Assembly: GCA_963745955.1 (NCBI GenBank)
Contig: CAVUZI010000013.1
Coordinates: 19,936 to 83,935 of the forward strand
DNA: 64,000 nucleotides
Reading direction: 5' to 3'
Source of the DNA: Bog-756 sp963745955
Lineage (GTDB): Bacteria > Actinomycetota > Acidimicrobiia > Acidimicrobiales > RAAP-2
A program made the position numbers and the translations under genes. This document shows, piece after piece, positions 18,950 to 27,976 of this stretch; the first letter of the stretch is position 1; every line of letters starts with the position of its first letter. Under the pieces are notes generated by a model. The model saw only the letters and a list, made by a program, of their open reading frames with translations. It was not told the DNA's origin and made no database searches.

Positions 18950-19894
18950 TCAGTCCGGGGTTTCCACCCCGGCCAACTCCTTGGCTGCCCGGTCGATGTC
19001 CGATTGGTACTTCAAGAGGATGTGCAGGGTGTCGCGGGCCTGCTCGACATCGATCGACTCGACCCCGAGCACGACCAGGGTCCGGGCCCAGTCGAGCGTC
19101 TCGGACACCGACGGGTCCTTCTTGAGGTCGAGGGTCCGGATCGAGCGCACGATCCGGGCCACCTGGTCGGCCAGCGCCTGGCTGATGCCCGGCACCCGCG
19201 TCTCGATGATGGCCCGCTCGCGGTCGAGCTGCGGATAGTCGATGTGCAGGTAGAGGCAGCGGCGCTTCAACGCCTCGGAGAGCTCGCGGGTGTTGTTGGA
19301 GGTGAGGAAGACCAGGGGTATCTGGGTGGCCCGCACCGTGCCCAGCTCGGGAATCGAGACCTGGTACTCGGAGAGGATCTCGAGCAGGAGGGCCTCGGTC
19401 TCGAGCTCGACCCGGTCGACCTCGTCGACCAGGAGCACCACCGGCTCGGGTGACCGGATGGCCTCCAGCAGGGGCCTGGCCAGGAGGAACTCCTCGGAGA
19501 AGATGTCCTCTTCGAGCTCCTGCCACGTCTGTCCGGAATCGGCCTGGATGCGCAGGAGCTGCTTCTTGTAGTTCCACTCGTAGAGGGCCTTGGACTCGTC
19601 CAGGCCCTCGTAGCACTGGAGGCGGATGAGCCGGCTCCCGGTCAGACGGGCGACCGACTTGGCCAGCTCGGTCTTGCCGGTGCCGGCCGGACCCTCGACC
19701 AGGACCGGCTTGGCCAGGCGGTCGGCCAGGAAGACGACCCCGGCGATCCCCTCGTCGGCCAGGTACTGCACGCCGGCCAGACCCTGGCGGACCCCGTCGA
19801 TGGACTCGAAACGGGGAGCGCCGGCGGTCGGGAAACCCGAGGTGATGGCGTCGGACGGGTCCGGCGGGGCGGATCCGGTCGCCGGCCCGGTCAT
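18950..19894 (-). CDS. MoxR-family AAA+ ATPase
   Basis: The 314-residue chaperone-type ATPase has Walker A VLVEGPAGTGKTELAKS (about residues 69-85), Walker B VVLLVDEVDRVE, and sensor 1 LVFLTSNNTRELSEALKRR, as in the MoxR/CoxD group. The ATG at 19894 overlaps the proA stop (ATGA), so it is coupled to proline synthesis genes, and it is followed by its VWA partner. The joint function is not known; the pair probably works as a metal- or cofactor-dependent remodeller. The frame is intact. Confidence 0.9.
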   Translation of the reverse strand: MTGPATGSAPPDPSDAITSGFPTAGAPRFESIDGVRQGLAGVQYLADEGIAGVVFLADRLAKPVLVEGPAGTGKTELAKSVARLTGSRLIRLQCYEGLDESKALYEWNYKKQLLRIQADSGQTWQELEEDIFSEEFLLARPLLEAIRSPEPVVLLVDEVDRVELETEALLLEILSEYQVSIPELGTVRATQIPLVFLTSNNTRELSEALKRRCLYLHIDYPQLDRERAIIETRVPGISQALADQVARIVRSIRTLDLKKDPSVSETLDWARTLVVLGVESIDVEQARDTLHILLKYQSDIDRAAKELAGVETPD

Positions 19895-21146
19895 GACCGC
19901 ACCTGCCCGTTGCCCGATACCACGTACTTGACCGAGGTGAGCTCCCGGAGCCCCATCGGCCCCCGGGCGTGGAGCTTCTGGGTGGAGATCCCGATCTCCG
20001 CTCCGAGACCCAGCTCCTCGCCGTCGACGAACCGGGTCGAGGCGTTGACCAGCACGGCGGCCGCGTCCACCTCGGCGGTGAACCGGTTGGCCGCGGCCAG
20101 GTCGCCGGTCACGATGGCCTCGGAGTGCCCCGAGCCGTAGCGGGCGATGTGGTCGATGGCCGCGTCGAGGTCGTCGACCACGGCCACCGTCATGGTGAGG
20201 TCCAGGAACTCGGTGGCGAAGTCGTCCTCGGTGGCACTGCCCACGCCGGGGAGGACCGATCGGGTGGCCGCGTCGCCGAGCAGGGTGACCCCGGTGAGGG
20301 CCTCGGCCACCCTGGGCAGGAAGGCGTCGGCCACCGCCCGGTGGACGAGGAGGGTCTCCGCGCTGTTGCACACGCCCGGCCGGTGCGTCTTGGCGTTGAC
20401 CACGATCGATTCGGCCATGGACAGGTCGGCGGCCCGGTCCACGTAGACGTGGCAGTTCCCCGCGCCGTCGATCACGTAGGGCACCGTGGCGTGCTCGAGG
20501 ATCGAGGCCACCAGCGAGGGCCCACCTCGTGGGATCAGGCAGTCGATCAGCCCGTCGAGCTGCATGAAGGCCACCGCCGACGACCGGTCGTGTCCGCCAC
20601 CAGCCCCACCGCGTCGACGGGGAGGCCGGCCTTGGCCAGCCCGTCCCTCAGGACCGCGGCGATGGCCAGGTTGGAGGTCACCGCCGACGACGACCCCCGC
20701 AGGAGCACGGCGTTGCCCGACTTGAGGCAGAGCCCGGCGGCATCGCTGGTCACGTTGGGCCGGTTCTCGTAGATGATCCCGACCACGCCCAGCGGGACCC
20801 GGACCCGTTCGATCCGCAGGCCGTTGGGACGGACCCACCCGTCGACCACCTCGCCCACCGGGTCGGGGAGGCCGGCCACCTTGCGCAGCCCGCCGGCCAT
20901 GGCGGCCACCCGGGCCGCGTCCAGGCGGAGCCGGTCGAGGGTGGTGGCGTCGGCTCCGGACGCTTCGGCCCGCCCGACGTCGACGGCATTGGCCTCGAGG
21001 ATCCGGTCCGTCCGCTGCTCGAGCAGGTCGGCGGCCCGTCCGAGGGCCTCGTCACGGGCATCCGAGGAGGCACGGGCCAGGACCCGGCTGGCAGCCCGCG
21101 ACCGCCGGGCCAGATCGATCATCGTGGAAATTTGGCTCGAAGACAC
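19891..21146 (-). CDS. proA: Glutamate-5-semialdehyde dehydrogenase (apparent frameshift)
   Basis: ProA reduces glutamyl phosphate to the semialdehyde in proline synthesis. The N-terminal half has VPLGVVGIIYENRPNVTSD; the second half has DGLIDCLIPRGGPSL and the catalytic Cys in RPGVCNSAETLLVH. One missing base near 20585, between LVADT and RSSAVAFMQ, breaks the frame. The start may be the GTG 21146 or an in-frame ATG at 21122 (MIDLARRSR). It follows proB on the same strand and overlaps the moxR start. Confidence 0.92.
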
Positions 21147-21199
21147 CGTGTCAGCGTACTTGGCGGGGTTCCCACCCCCGCGCCCGGGCCCTCCAACCC

Positions 21200-22329
21200 T
21201 CAGTCGAGCACGACCAGGTCGTCGCGGTGGACCACTTCACGGGAGGCGTCCTCGGGCAGCTCGTCCGATCGCCGGCCGGCCCAGTCGGCCACGGTGGAGG
21301 AGTCCTGGCGCACCAGCCCCTTGGCGAAGACGGCACCGTCGGGACCGGCGATCTCCACCGCGTCGTCGATGTTGAAGGCGCCGAGGACAGAGGTCACCCC
21401 GGCCGGCAGCAGCGACCGGCCCTTGTCGACCAGGGCCCGCCTGGCCCCGGCGTCGACCACGATGGTCCCGGCGGCCCCGATGGCGAAGGCGATCCACAGC
21501 TTGCGGGCCGGCAGTCGGCGGGCCTGGGGCCGGAACCGTGTCCCCACTCCGGGCACGGACCCGGTCACCGCGGCCAGGACCCCGGGGCGGGAGGCATCGG
21601 CGATGACCGCCTCCACGCCCGACCACACCGCGATCTTGGCCGCGGCCAGCTTCGATCCCATCCCGCCGCTGCCCATGGCCGTGCCCGGTCCGCCGGCGAT
21701 GCGCTCGAGCTCGTGATCGATCTCGACGACCTCCTCGATGAGCGATCCGGCGTCGGTCCGCCGCGGGTCCTCGGTGAACAGTCCGGCGGTGTCGGTCAGC
21801 AGCACGAGGAGCTCGGCCCGGACCAGGTGGGCGACCAGCGCGGCCAGACGGTCGTTGTCCCCGAACCGGACCTCCTCGTCGGCCACTGCGTCGTTCTCGT
21901 TGACCACGGGACGACCCCCAGGTCGAGCAGCCGGCCCAGGGTCTGGCGGGCGTGGAGGTACTGGCTCCGGTGCACGAAATCCAGCGGGGCCAGCAGGACC
22001 TGGCCGGCGGTGAGGCCACGCCGCTCGAGGGCGTCGCTCCAGACCTGCATCAGCCGGTGCTGGCCGACGGCGGCCACCGCCTGGAGCGTGGCCGGATCCG
22101 TCGGCCGCGGACGGTCCGGGGCCAGGCTGGTCCAGCCGGCGGCGATGGCACCGGAGGTCACCACCACCACCCGGATGCCGGTCGCCCGGGCCTCGGCCAC
22201 CTCGCCGCTGAGCTTGTCGATGGCGTCGGCGTCCACCCGTCCGGAGGCGGTGGTGACCGAGGATGAGCCGATCTTGACCACCACCGTCCTGGTCGTGGAG
22301 GAGCCGGGTGGTGAGGTGGCCGCTACCAC
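21200..22329 (-). CDS. proB: Glutamate 5-kinase with PUA domain (apparent frameshift)
   Basis: ProB phosphorylates glutamate in the first step of proline synthesis. The kinase domain shows VVVKIGSSSVT, VVVVTSGAIAAG, VVNENDAVADEE and MGSGGMGSKLAAA; the C-terminal 75 residues are the PUA domain. A base is missing near 21907 (CCCGTGG for CCCGGTGG) between LGVVP and VVNENDA. The start is uncertain: the GTG at 22329 overlaps the obgE end, or the GTG at 22284 (VVVKIGS) is used. It sits in the order obgE-proB-proA that is usual in actinomycetes. Confidence 0.92.
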
Positions 22330-23674
22330 GACCGACGGCGCCGGCCGGCCGGGTCCCCGGTGAACTCCGGTTGGTCGCGATACCAGACGAAGGTCAGCTC
22401 GCCGATGTGGACCAGGTCGCCGTCGCGGGCCCCGGCCCGGGCCAGGGCCCGGTCGACCCCGATCCGCCGCAGCCGGCCCTGGACGTAGTCGGCGGCTTCG
22501 TCGGAGGTGAGATCGTTGAGGGCCACGGCCCGCTCGGCCACCCTCCCCTCCACCCGGTAGACGCCGTCTCCGATCCGCTCCACGCCGAACCCCTCGGGCA
22601 GCGGTCGGTGGATCACGACGGACCCCTGGTTCTCGGGCTCGACGGCGCGGGCCGCGGCCACCAGGCCGGTGAGCCTCCCCACCAGCTGATCGATACCCTG
22701 GCCGGTCACCGCCGAGATGGCCAGGTCCGGTCGGAAGTCCCCGAATTCGCCTGGGTCGCGCGCGCCGGCCGACGTCGACCGGCCGGAACGGCTGCGTCAC
22801 CGGCCGGAACGGCTGCGTCGAGCTTGGACCCCACCACCAGGCGGGGCCGCTCGACCAGATCCGGCTGGTAGCGCTCGAGCTCGTCGAGGAGCACACGGTA
22901 CTGCTCGGCCGGCGGGATCCCGGTGACCGGATCCAGCTCGACCAGCACCACCAGCACCCGTGAGCGGGTGATGTGGCGGAGGAACCGGTGGCCGAGCCCC
23001 TTGCCCATGGCCGCCCCCTCCACCAGCCCGGGGATGTCGGCCACCGTGAACGTGGAGCCGTCGGCGGCCCGCACCACTCCCAGGTGGGGCTCGAGGGTGG
23101 TGAACGGGTAGTCGGCGATCTTGGGCTTGGCCGCCGAGATCCGTGAGATGAGCGTGCTCTTGCCCACGTTGGGGAACCCGACCAGGGCCACGTCGGCCAC
23201 CAGGGCCAGCTCGAGGTCGTACCACTGCTCGTGACCCTTCTCCCCCTGCTCGGCGAACGAGGGCGCCCGTCTGCGGTTGGTCAGGAAGCTGGCATTGCCC
23301 CTGCCTCCGCGGCCGCCTTCGCCGGCCACCCAGCGGTCGCCCGGTCCGACCAGGTCGACGAGGACGGTCCCGTCCGGTCCCCGGACCCGGGTGCCGACCG
23401 GCACCGGTACCTCGAGATCGGCTCCGCGTGCCCCGTGCTTCTTCTTGCCGCCGCCGTGACCTCCGTCGCCGGCCCGGCGGTGGGGGTGGTCGCGGAAGCC
23501 GAGCAGGGACGACTGGTTGGTGGTGGCCACCAGCCACACATCGCCTCCCCGACCGCCGTCGCCCCCGTCCGGGCCTCCCCGGTCGACGTGGGCCTCCCGA
23601 CGGAAGGCGACCGCGCCGGCGCCACCGTCGCCCGCCTTCACATGGAGTTGCGCCTCATCGACGAAGCCGGACAT
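22323..23674 (-). CDS. obgE: GTPase Obg/CgtA (apparent frameshift)
   Basis: Obg is an essential GTPase of ribosome assembly. The Gly-rich Obg fold occupies residues 1-158 (KAGDGGAGAVAFRREAHV), the G domain follows (P-loop GFPNVGKSTL, switch DIPGLVEGA, VVGSKLD), and the last 130 residues are an Obg C-terminal (OCT) domain. A frameshift lies between 22740 and 22790, just after the G domain; repaired, the sequence reads GEFGDFRPDLAISAVTGQG. A 21-bp duplication sits just upstream of the shift. The ATG at 23674 is the start. Confidence 0.93.
22778..22819 (-). repeat. 21-bp tandem duplication inside obgE
   Basis: The 21-base unit beginning ACCGGCCGGAACGGC on the plus strand occurs twice without a gap (22778-22798, 22799-22819). 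On the coding strand it gives DAAVPAG twice, right after the nucleotide-specificity motif SKLD. Being a multiple of three, it adds seven residues without breaking the frame, but the nearby single-base shift suggests this spot is hard to sequence. Confidence 0.85.
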
Positions 23675-23722
23675 GGTTCGATCCTACCGACGGACCGTCG
23701 CCCTCCCGGAGAAACAGCCTGT

Positions 23723-24516
23723 TCAGGCCCGGACCAGCACCGCCTGACGCAGTCGGGCCACCGCGTCGGCCACCCCGAGCCACTCGGCCAGACCCTGGTA
23801 GCTCCCGTGGCGGGACACGATGGCGGCCAGGAACTCCTCCATGGTCTCGGGCATGACCTGGAGCACGGCCGGAGCGTGCCGCTCGACCTCCGCGACGGAC
23901 GTCGGGGTACTCGGCCTTCAGGTGCTCGAGGAGGCGCACCATGGCCGCCGCACTGAGGGCGTAGTCCTCCACGATGGTCCGGTCGGGAACACCCACGAAG
24001 GCCAGGATCAGCGCCGACAGGACGCCCGTCCGGTCCTTGCCCGCGCTGCAGTGGAAGACCGCGGGCAGCGAACCGGTCGAGCCCAGGACTTCGAAGGCCC
24101 TGCTCAGGGCAGGTGCACCCTGGTCCACCATCTCGACGTAGCGCGACGCCACGTAGGAGGACTCGCGCCACGAGGGCATCTCCTCGGTGGACGGGAGCAC
24201 GTCGGTGAGCGGCAGGTCGACGAAGCGGACCGGCACCTGTTCGACCGGGAACCGGCCCCGTTGCTCGGCCTCGTCGACGGTCCGGAGGTCGATGACCGTG
24301 GACACGCCCAGCTCGATGAGCCGGCGGTGGTCGTCCGCACTCAGGCGGTGGAGGCCGTCGGCCCTGAACAGGCGCCGCCACCCGATCCTGGTGGCCGTCC
24401 CCGGTCCGGTAGCCGCCCAGGTCGCGGAAGTTGACGCAGCCGTCGAACTCCAGGGTCCGGCTGTAGGAAGGGTCGGCCGGGTCGGGATCCGAGGCGGCGA
24501 CATCGGCTGCTGACAT
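23723..24516 (-). CDS. Tyrosine-phosphatase-like protein (apparent frameshifts)
   Basis: The protein has the N-terminal NFRDLGGYRTGDG motif, VIDLRTVDEAEQRG, and the catalytic loop HCSAGKDRTGV (Cys-x5-Arg), as in the Y_phosphatase3 family of secreted or cytosolic Tyr/Ser phosphatases (MptpB-like). Frame changes occur near 24390 and 23905; repaired, the protein ends AVLVRA at the TGA 23723-23725, giving about 264 residues. No signal peptide is seen. It lies between rpmA and obgE on the same strand, an unusual insertion in the normal rplU-rpmA-obgE order. Confidence 0.8.
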
Positions 24517-24570
24517 GGTCCGGATCGTACCGTCTGCACCGCGCGCCGGGACCGGCGCGGGTCGGGCCGT

Positions 24571-24825
24571 TCAGTCGCCGGTGATCACGTCGACCAGTTT
24601 GCGGCCCTTTCGACTGGTGAAGTGCACCGTGCCGTCCGACAGGGCGAAGAGCGTGTCGTCGCCGCCCAGGCCGACGTTGTGGCCGGGATGGAACTTGGTG
24701 CCCCGCTGGCGGACCAGGATGGCCCCGGCCTGCACCGTCGTTCCGCCGAACGCCTTGACGCCCAGTCGCTGGGCGTTCGAATCACGGCCGTTCCGGGTCG
24801 AACCGCCGCCTTTGGTCTTGGACAT
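24571..24825 (-). CDS. rpmA: 50S ribosomal protein L27
   Basis: L27 contacts tRNA at the peptidyl transferase centre. The 84-residue protein starts MSKTKGGGSTRNGRDS at the ATG 24825 with AAGGAG upstream and has IVRQRG-type and HPGHNVGLGGDDTLF motifs. An in-frame start further upstream exists but would run into the rplU gene. It follows rplU by 20 bp and is intact. Confidence 0.96.
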   Translation of the reverse strand: MSKTKGGGSTRNGRDSNAQRLGVKAFGGTTVQAGAILVRQRGTKFHPGHNVGLGGDDTLFALSDGTVHFTSRKGRKLVDVITGD

Positions 24826-24845
24826 CTGAGGCTGCTCCTTGCCCT

Positions 24846-25160
24846 CTAGCTCGCCGCGCTGATCGAGGTGATGGCGATGGTCGAGTACCGCTGGCGGTGA
24901 CCCCACCGGGTGCTCTGGTTGGACTTGTTCTTGTAGGTGAAGCCCCGGATCTTCGGTCCGAGCTCCTCACCCACCACCGTGGCCGTCACCGATGAGCCGG
25001 CCAGCTGCGCCGGGGTGGCCAGGACGGTCTCACCGTCGACCACCAGCACAGGCGTGAAGCTCACCTCTGCCCCGGGGGCCTCCCCCAGCAGTTCCACGCG
25101 GAGGGTCTGCCCTTCGGCGACCCGCTCCTGCTTTCCTCCGGTTCTGATGACGGCGTACAT
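24846..25160 (-). CDS. rplU: 50S ribosomal protein L21
   Basis: The 104-residue L21 starts MYAVIRTGGKQERV and ends with the family pattern GFTYKNKSNQSTRWGHRQRY, binding 23S rRNA. It is the standard length and intact. It lies 26 bp after rne and 20 bp before rpmA on the same strand, the usual rne-rplU-rpmA order of actinomycetes. Confidence 0.96.
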   Translation of the reverse strand: MYAVIRTGGKQERVAEGQTLRVELLGEAPGAEVSFTPVLVVDGETVLATPAQLAGSSVTATVVGEELGPKIRGFTYKNKSNQSTRWGHRQRYSTIAITSISAAS

Positions 25161-25186
25161 AGGGATGCGACTCTACTACAGGCCGT

Positions 25187-27129
25187 CTAGAGCTCCGGAT
25201 CGTCGATGACGATCCCACGGCCGCCACACACCTCGCAGGTGGTGGACATCGATTCGATGAGCCCTTCCGACACCCGCTTGCGGGTCATCTCCACCAGCCC
25301 CAGCTCAGAGATGTCGAAGACCTGGGTGCGGGTCTTGTCCCTGGCCAGGGCCGAGCGCAGCGCGCTGCCCACCTTGTCCCGGTTCTCACGGATCTCCATG
25401 TCGATGAAGTCGATCACGATGATCCCCCCGATGTCCCGGAGCCGGAGCTGCCTGGCCACCTCCTCGGCCGCCTCCAGGTTGTTCCGGTAGACGGTCTCCT
25501 CCAGGTTGGTGGTCCCGACGTTCTTGCCCGTGTTGACGTCGATCACGGTGAGGGCCTCGGTGCGGTCGATGACCAGCGAACCGCCGGAGGGGAGGTACAC
25601 CTTGCGGTCGAGGGCCTTGTGGAGCTGTTCGTGCACGTGATAGCGCTCGAAGACCGGCAGGGGCTCGACCGCCGGGTCGAAGTACTCCACCCGGTCGGCC
25701 AGTTCGGGGTTGACGGCGCCGACGTAGTCGCGGACCTGTTCGTAGAGGGCCAGGTCGTCGATGACCACGGCCCGGTACTCGCGGTTGAGCTCCTCGCGGA
25801 TGACCCGCACGGCGATGGCCGGCTCCCGGTACAGCAACGCCGGACCCTGTCCCCTGGTGGCCTCGGAGGCGATGGCCTCCCACTGCTCGACGAGGCGTTC
25901 CACGTCGTTCCCCAGCTCCTCGGCACTGGCCCCGGCGGCGGCCGTCCGGACGATCAGGCCGTGCCCCTCGGGCCGGACGGCGTCGACGATCCGGCGCAGC
26001 CGCTTGCGCTCGGCGTCCTCGAGCCGCTTGGAGATGCCGTAGGCCGTGCTGTTGGGGACCAGGACCACGAACCGGCCGGGGATCGAGACCTCCTGGGTGA
26101 GCCGGGCCCCTTTGGCCCCGATCGGGTTCTTGGTCACCTGGCACAGAATGGTCTGGCCCGGGCGGAGCAGCTGCTCGATCCGGGGCTGGCCGGGAGCACC
26201 GCCGGTCTCGACGTCGTCGGTGTCGTAGCGGACATCGCCGTGGTAGAGGACGGCGTTCTTCGGCGTGCCGATGTCGATGAAGGCGGCCTCCATCCCGGGC
26301 AGCACGTTCTGGACGCGACCCCGGTAGATGTTGCCGTCGATCTGGGTGGCGTCGTCCGACGCCCGGGAGATGTAGTGCTCGACCAGGGTGCGGCCCTCGA
26401 GCAGGGCGATCTGGGTGGCCTCCGGACGGACGTGCACGCAGATCATGTACCGCCCGACGGCCTTGCCCCGGCGCTCCCGGCCCCCCCGCCGGCCCTCGGC
26501 CCGGCCCCCGGTGCCGGCCTGGGCCCGGGGGCCGGCGGCGGCCGCATCGGTCTGCACGGCAGGCCGCTGCCGGGAGCGTCCTCCGCTCCCACTTCCGCTC
26601 CCACCTCCGCTCCCGCTACGCCCCTCGCCGCGGCCTCCAGCCGCCGCGTCCGGGCGGCGAGAGGTGCCGGCACCACCGTTGGCCGTGGCGCCGGTGCCCG
26701 GCTCGGTCACGGGACGGGCGGGCCGGCTGTCCCCGATCTTCGGCCGCTCGGGGACGGGCCGCGGGCCCAGCGGCCGATGGACCGTCGGCCCCGGTCGCCG
26801 CCGGCGCGGCCGGGCACGGACCGCGTCCGCAGGCCCCGTCTGCGCCCTCGTCCTGGGCTCGTGCACCGGCCGAGGAAGACCTCCCTCGGCCTCCCCGGGA
26901 GCCGCGCCGCCTGCGGCTCTGGGTCCGGGCGCCGTTCTGGTCCCGGGCCTCCTGGCCTACGCCATCAGCCTCCGGGCCCGACCGCGCCCGAGGTCGGTCC
27001 GTCACCGTGCGAGCCGTTTCCCGAAGGCGGCATGCCCGCACCGCTGGACTTGACCGGCGTGACGGCCTGGGCTGGTCCCGGCGATTCTGCCGGGACCTCC
27101 ACCGGTTGTCCGGTTGCTCCATCTGACAT
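25187..27129 (-). CDS. rne: Ribonuclease E/G with disordered N-terminal extension (apparent frameshifts)
   Basis: The catalytic part (about residues 220-645) has the S1 RNA-binding region (GNIYRGRVQNVLPGMEAAFI), DVNTGKNVGTTN and IIVIDFIDMEI with the metal-binding Asp pair, and the Zn-link CEVCGGRG at the end. It cleaves single-stranded AU-rich RNA in rRNA maturation and mRNA decay. Upstream is a 220-residue stretch of Arg, Gly, Pro and Ala, including RRRRGSRGGRGR, typical of actinobacterial RNase E. Translation should start at the ATG 27129 (MSDGATGQPV, after AAAGGG); at least two indels between 27000 and 26780 disrupt the extension. The catalytic frame is intact. Confidence 0.9.
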
Positions 27130-27150
27130 CGATATCCCTTTCAAGACTTC

Positions 27151-27975
27151 TCATGACGCACGCTCCAACGCGTGCGCGGCGCGGTCGACACCTGCGGCGT
27201 CCCCCCGGCGTTCGAGGGGCTCCTCGCGGATGCCGTCGCGCTCGATCCACTGTTGCGTTCTGCATGCCCGGTCGAGGACCGGGACTCCTCCGGTCATGCC
27301 ACCGGCGCTCGCCCCCGCCGGCGGGTCGCCATCCCGTGGGCCGGAAACGGCGATGAGGCCGCGGACCAGCTCCACGGGGCGGACGCCACGGGGTTGGGTG
27401 GCCAGTTCGGCCACCAGCGTGACCGAGCCTTCGGCTCCGCCTCCGAACGGCGGCTCCGGCAGGTCGCACACGGCCAGGGACAGCACCGACGGCCGGAGGT
27501 CGTCGCTTTCCTCCCTGCCCTTCCGCTCCCTCGTGATGGGGACCGACGTCGCCTCGAGAAGCAGTGCCACCCGATCCTCGAGCTGGGCTCTGGACAGGCC
27601 GGCGATGGCCATCACCCACGAACACGACGTGACCAACTGCTGCAACGAGCCGGTGCTGCGCTCGACCAGCGTCACCCCGTCCACCTCGATGCCGGCGGGA
27701 AGCAGGTCGGTGAGCCGGGCCGGCAGCGACGGCACGTCGACGCCGGCGGCCTCGGGCCGGTCCTCGTCGAGGACGACGTCGAGATACTCGGCCAGCGACT
27801 CGCACCCGGTGGGCAGGGCCAGGCCGAAGCTGAGCTGCGGCCGGGGCGAGAACCCCCTCGAATAGGCCAGGGGGAGCCCGGCCCGCCGCAAGGCCCGCTC
27901 CCACATGCGAGCCACGTCGCGCTGGCTGGTGAAGCGGATCTTGCCGAGCTTGGCGAAGCGGAAGCGGATTCGCAT
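27151..27975 (-). CDS. TIGR03936-family (DUF2344) radical-SAM-associated protein
   Basis: The 274-residue protein begins MRIRFRFAKLGKIRFTSQRD, followed by MWERALRRAGLPLAYSRGFSPRP, the hallmark of the family that is encoded next to, or fused with, the TIGR03960 radical SAM enzyme. Its biochemical role is not established. The ATG at 27975 is only 1 base from the stop of the radical SAM gene and has GGGGAGAGG upstream. The final 60 residues are less conserved. The frame is intact. Confidence 0.85.
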   Translation of the reverse strand: MRIRFRFAKLGKIRFTSQRDVARMWERALRRAGLPLAYSRGFSPRPQLSFGLALPTGCESLAEYLDVVLDEDRPEAAGVDVPSLPARLTDLLPAGIEVDGVTLVERSTGSLQQLVTSCSWVMAIAGLSRAQLEDRVALLLEATSVPITRERKGREESDDLRPSVLSLAVCDLPEPPFGGGAEGSVTLVAELATQPRGVRPVELVRGLIAVSGPRDGDPPAGASAGGMTGGVPVLDRACRTQQWIERDGIREEPLERRGDAAGVDRAAHALERAS

Positions 27976-27976
27976 C

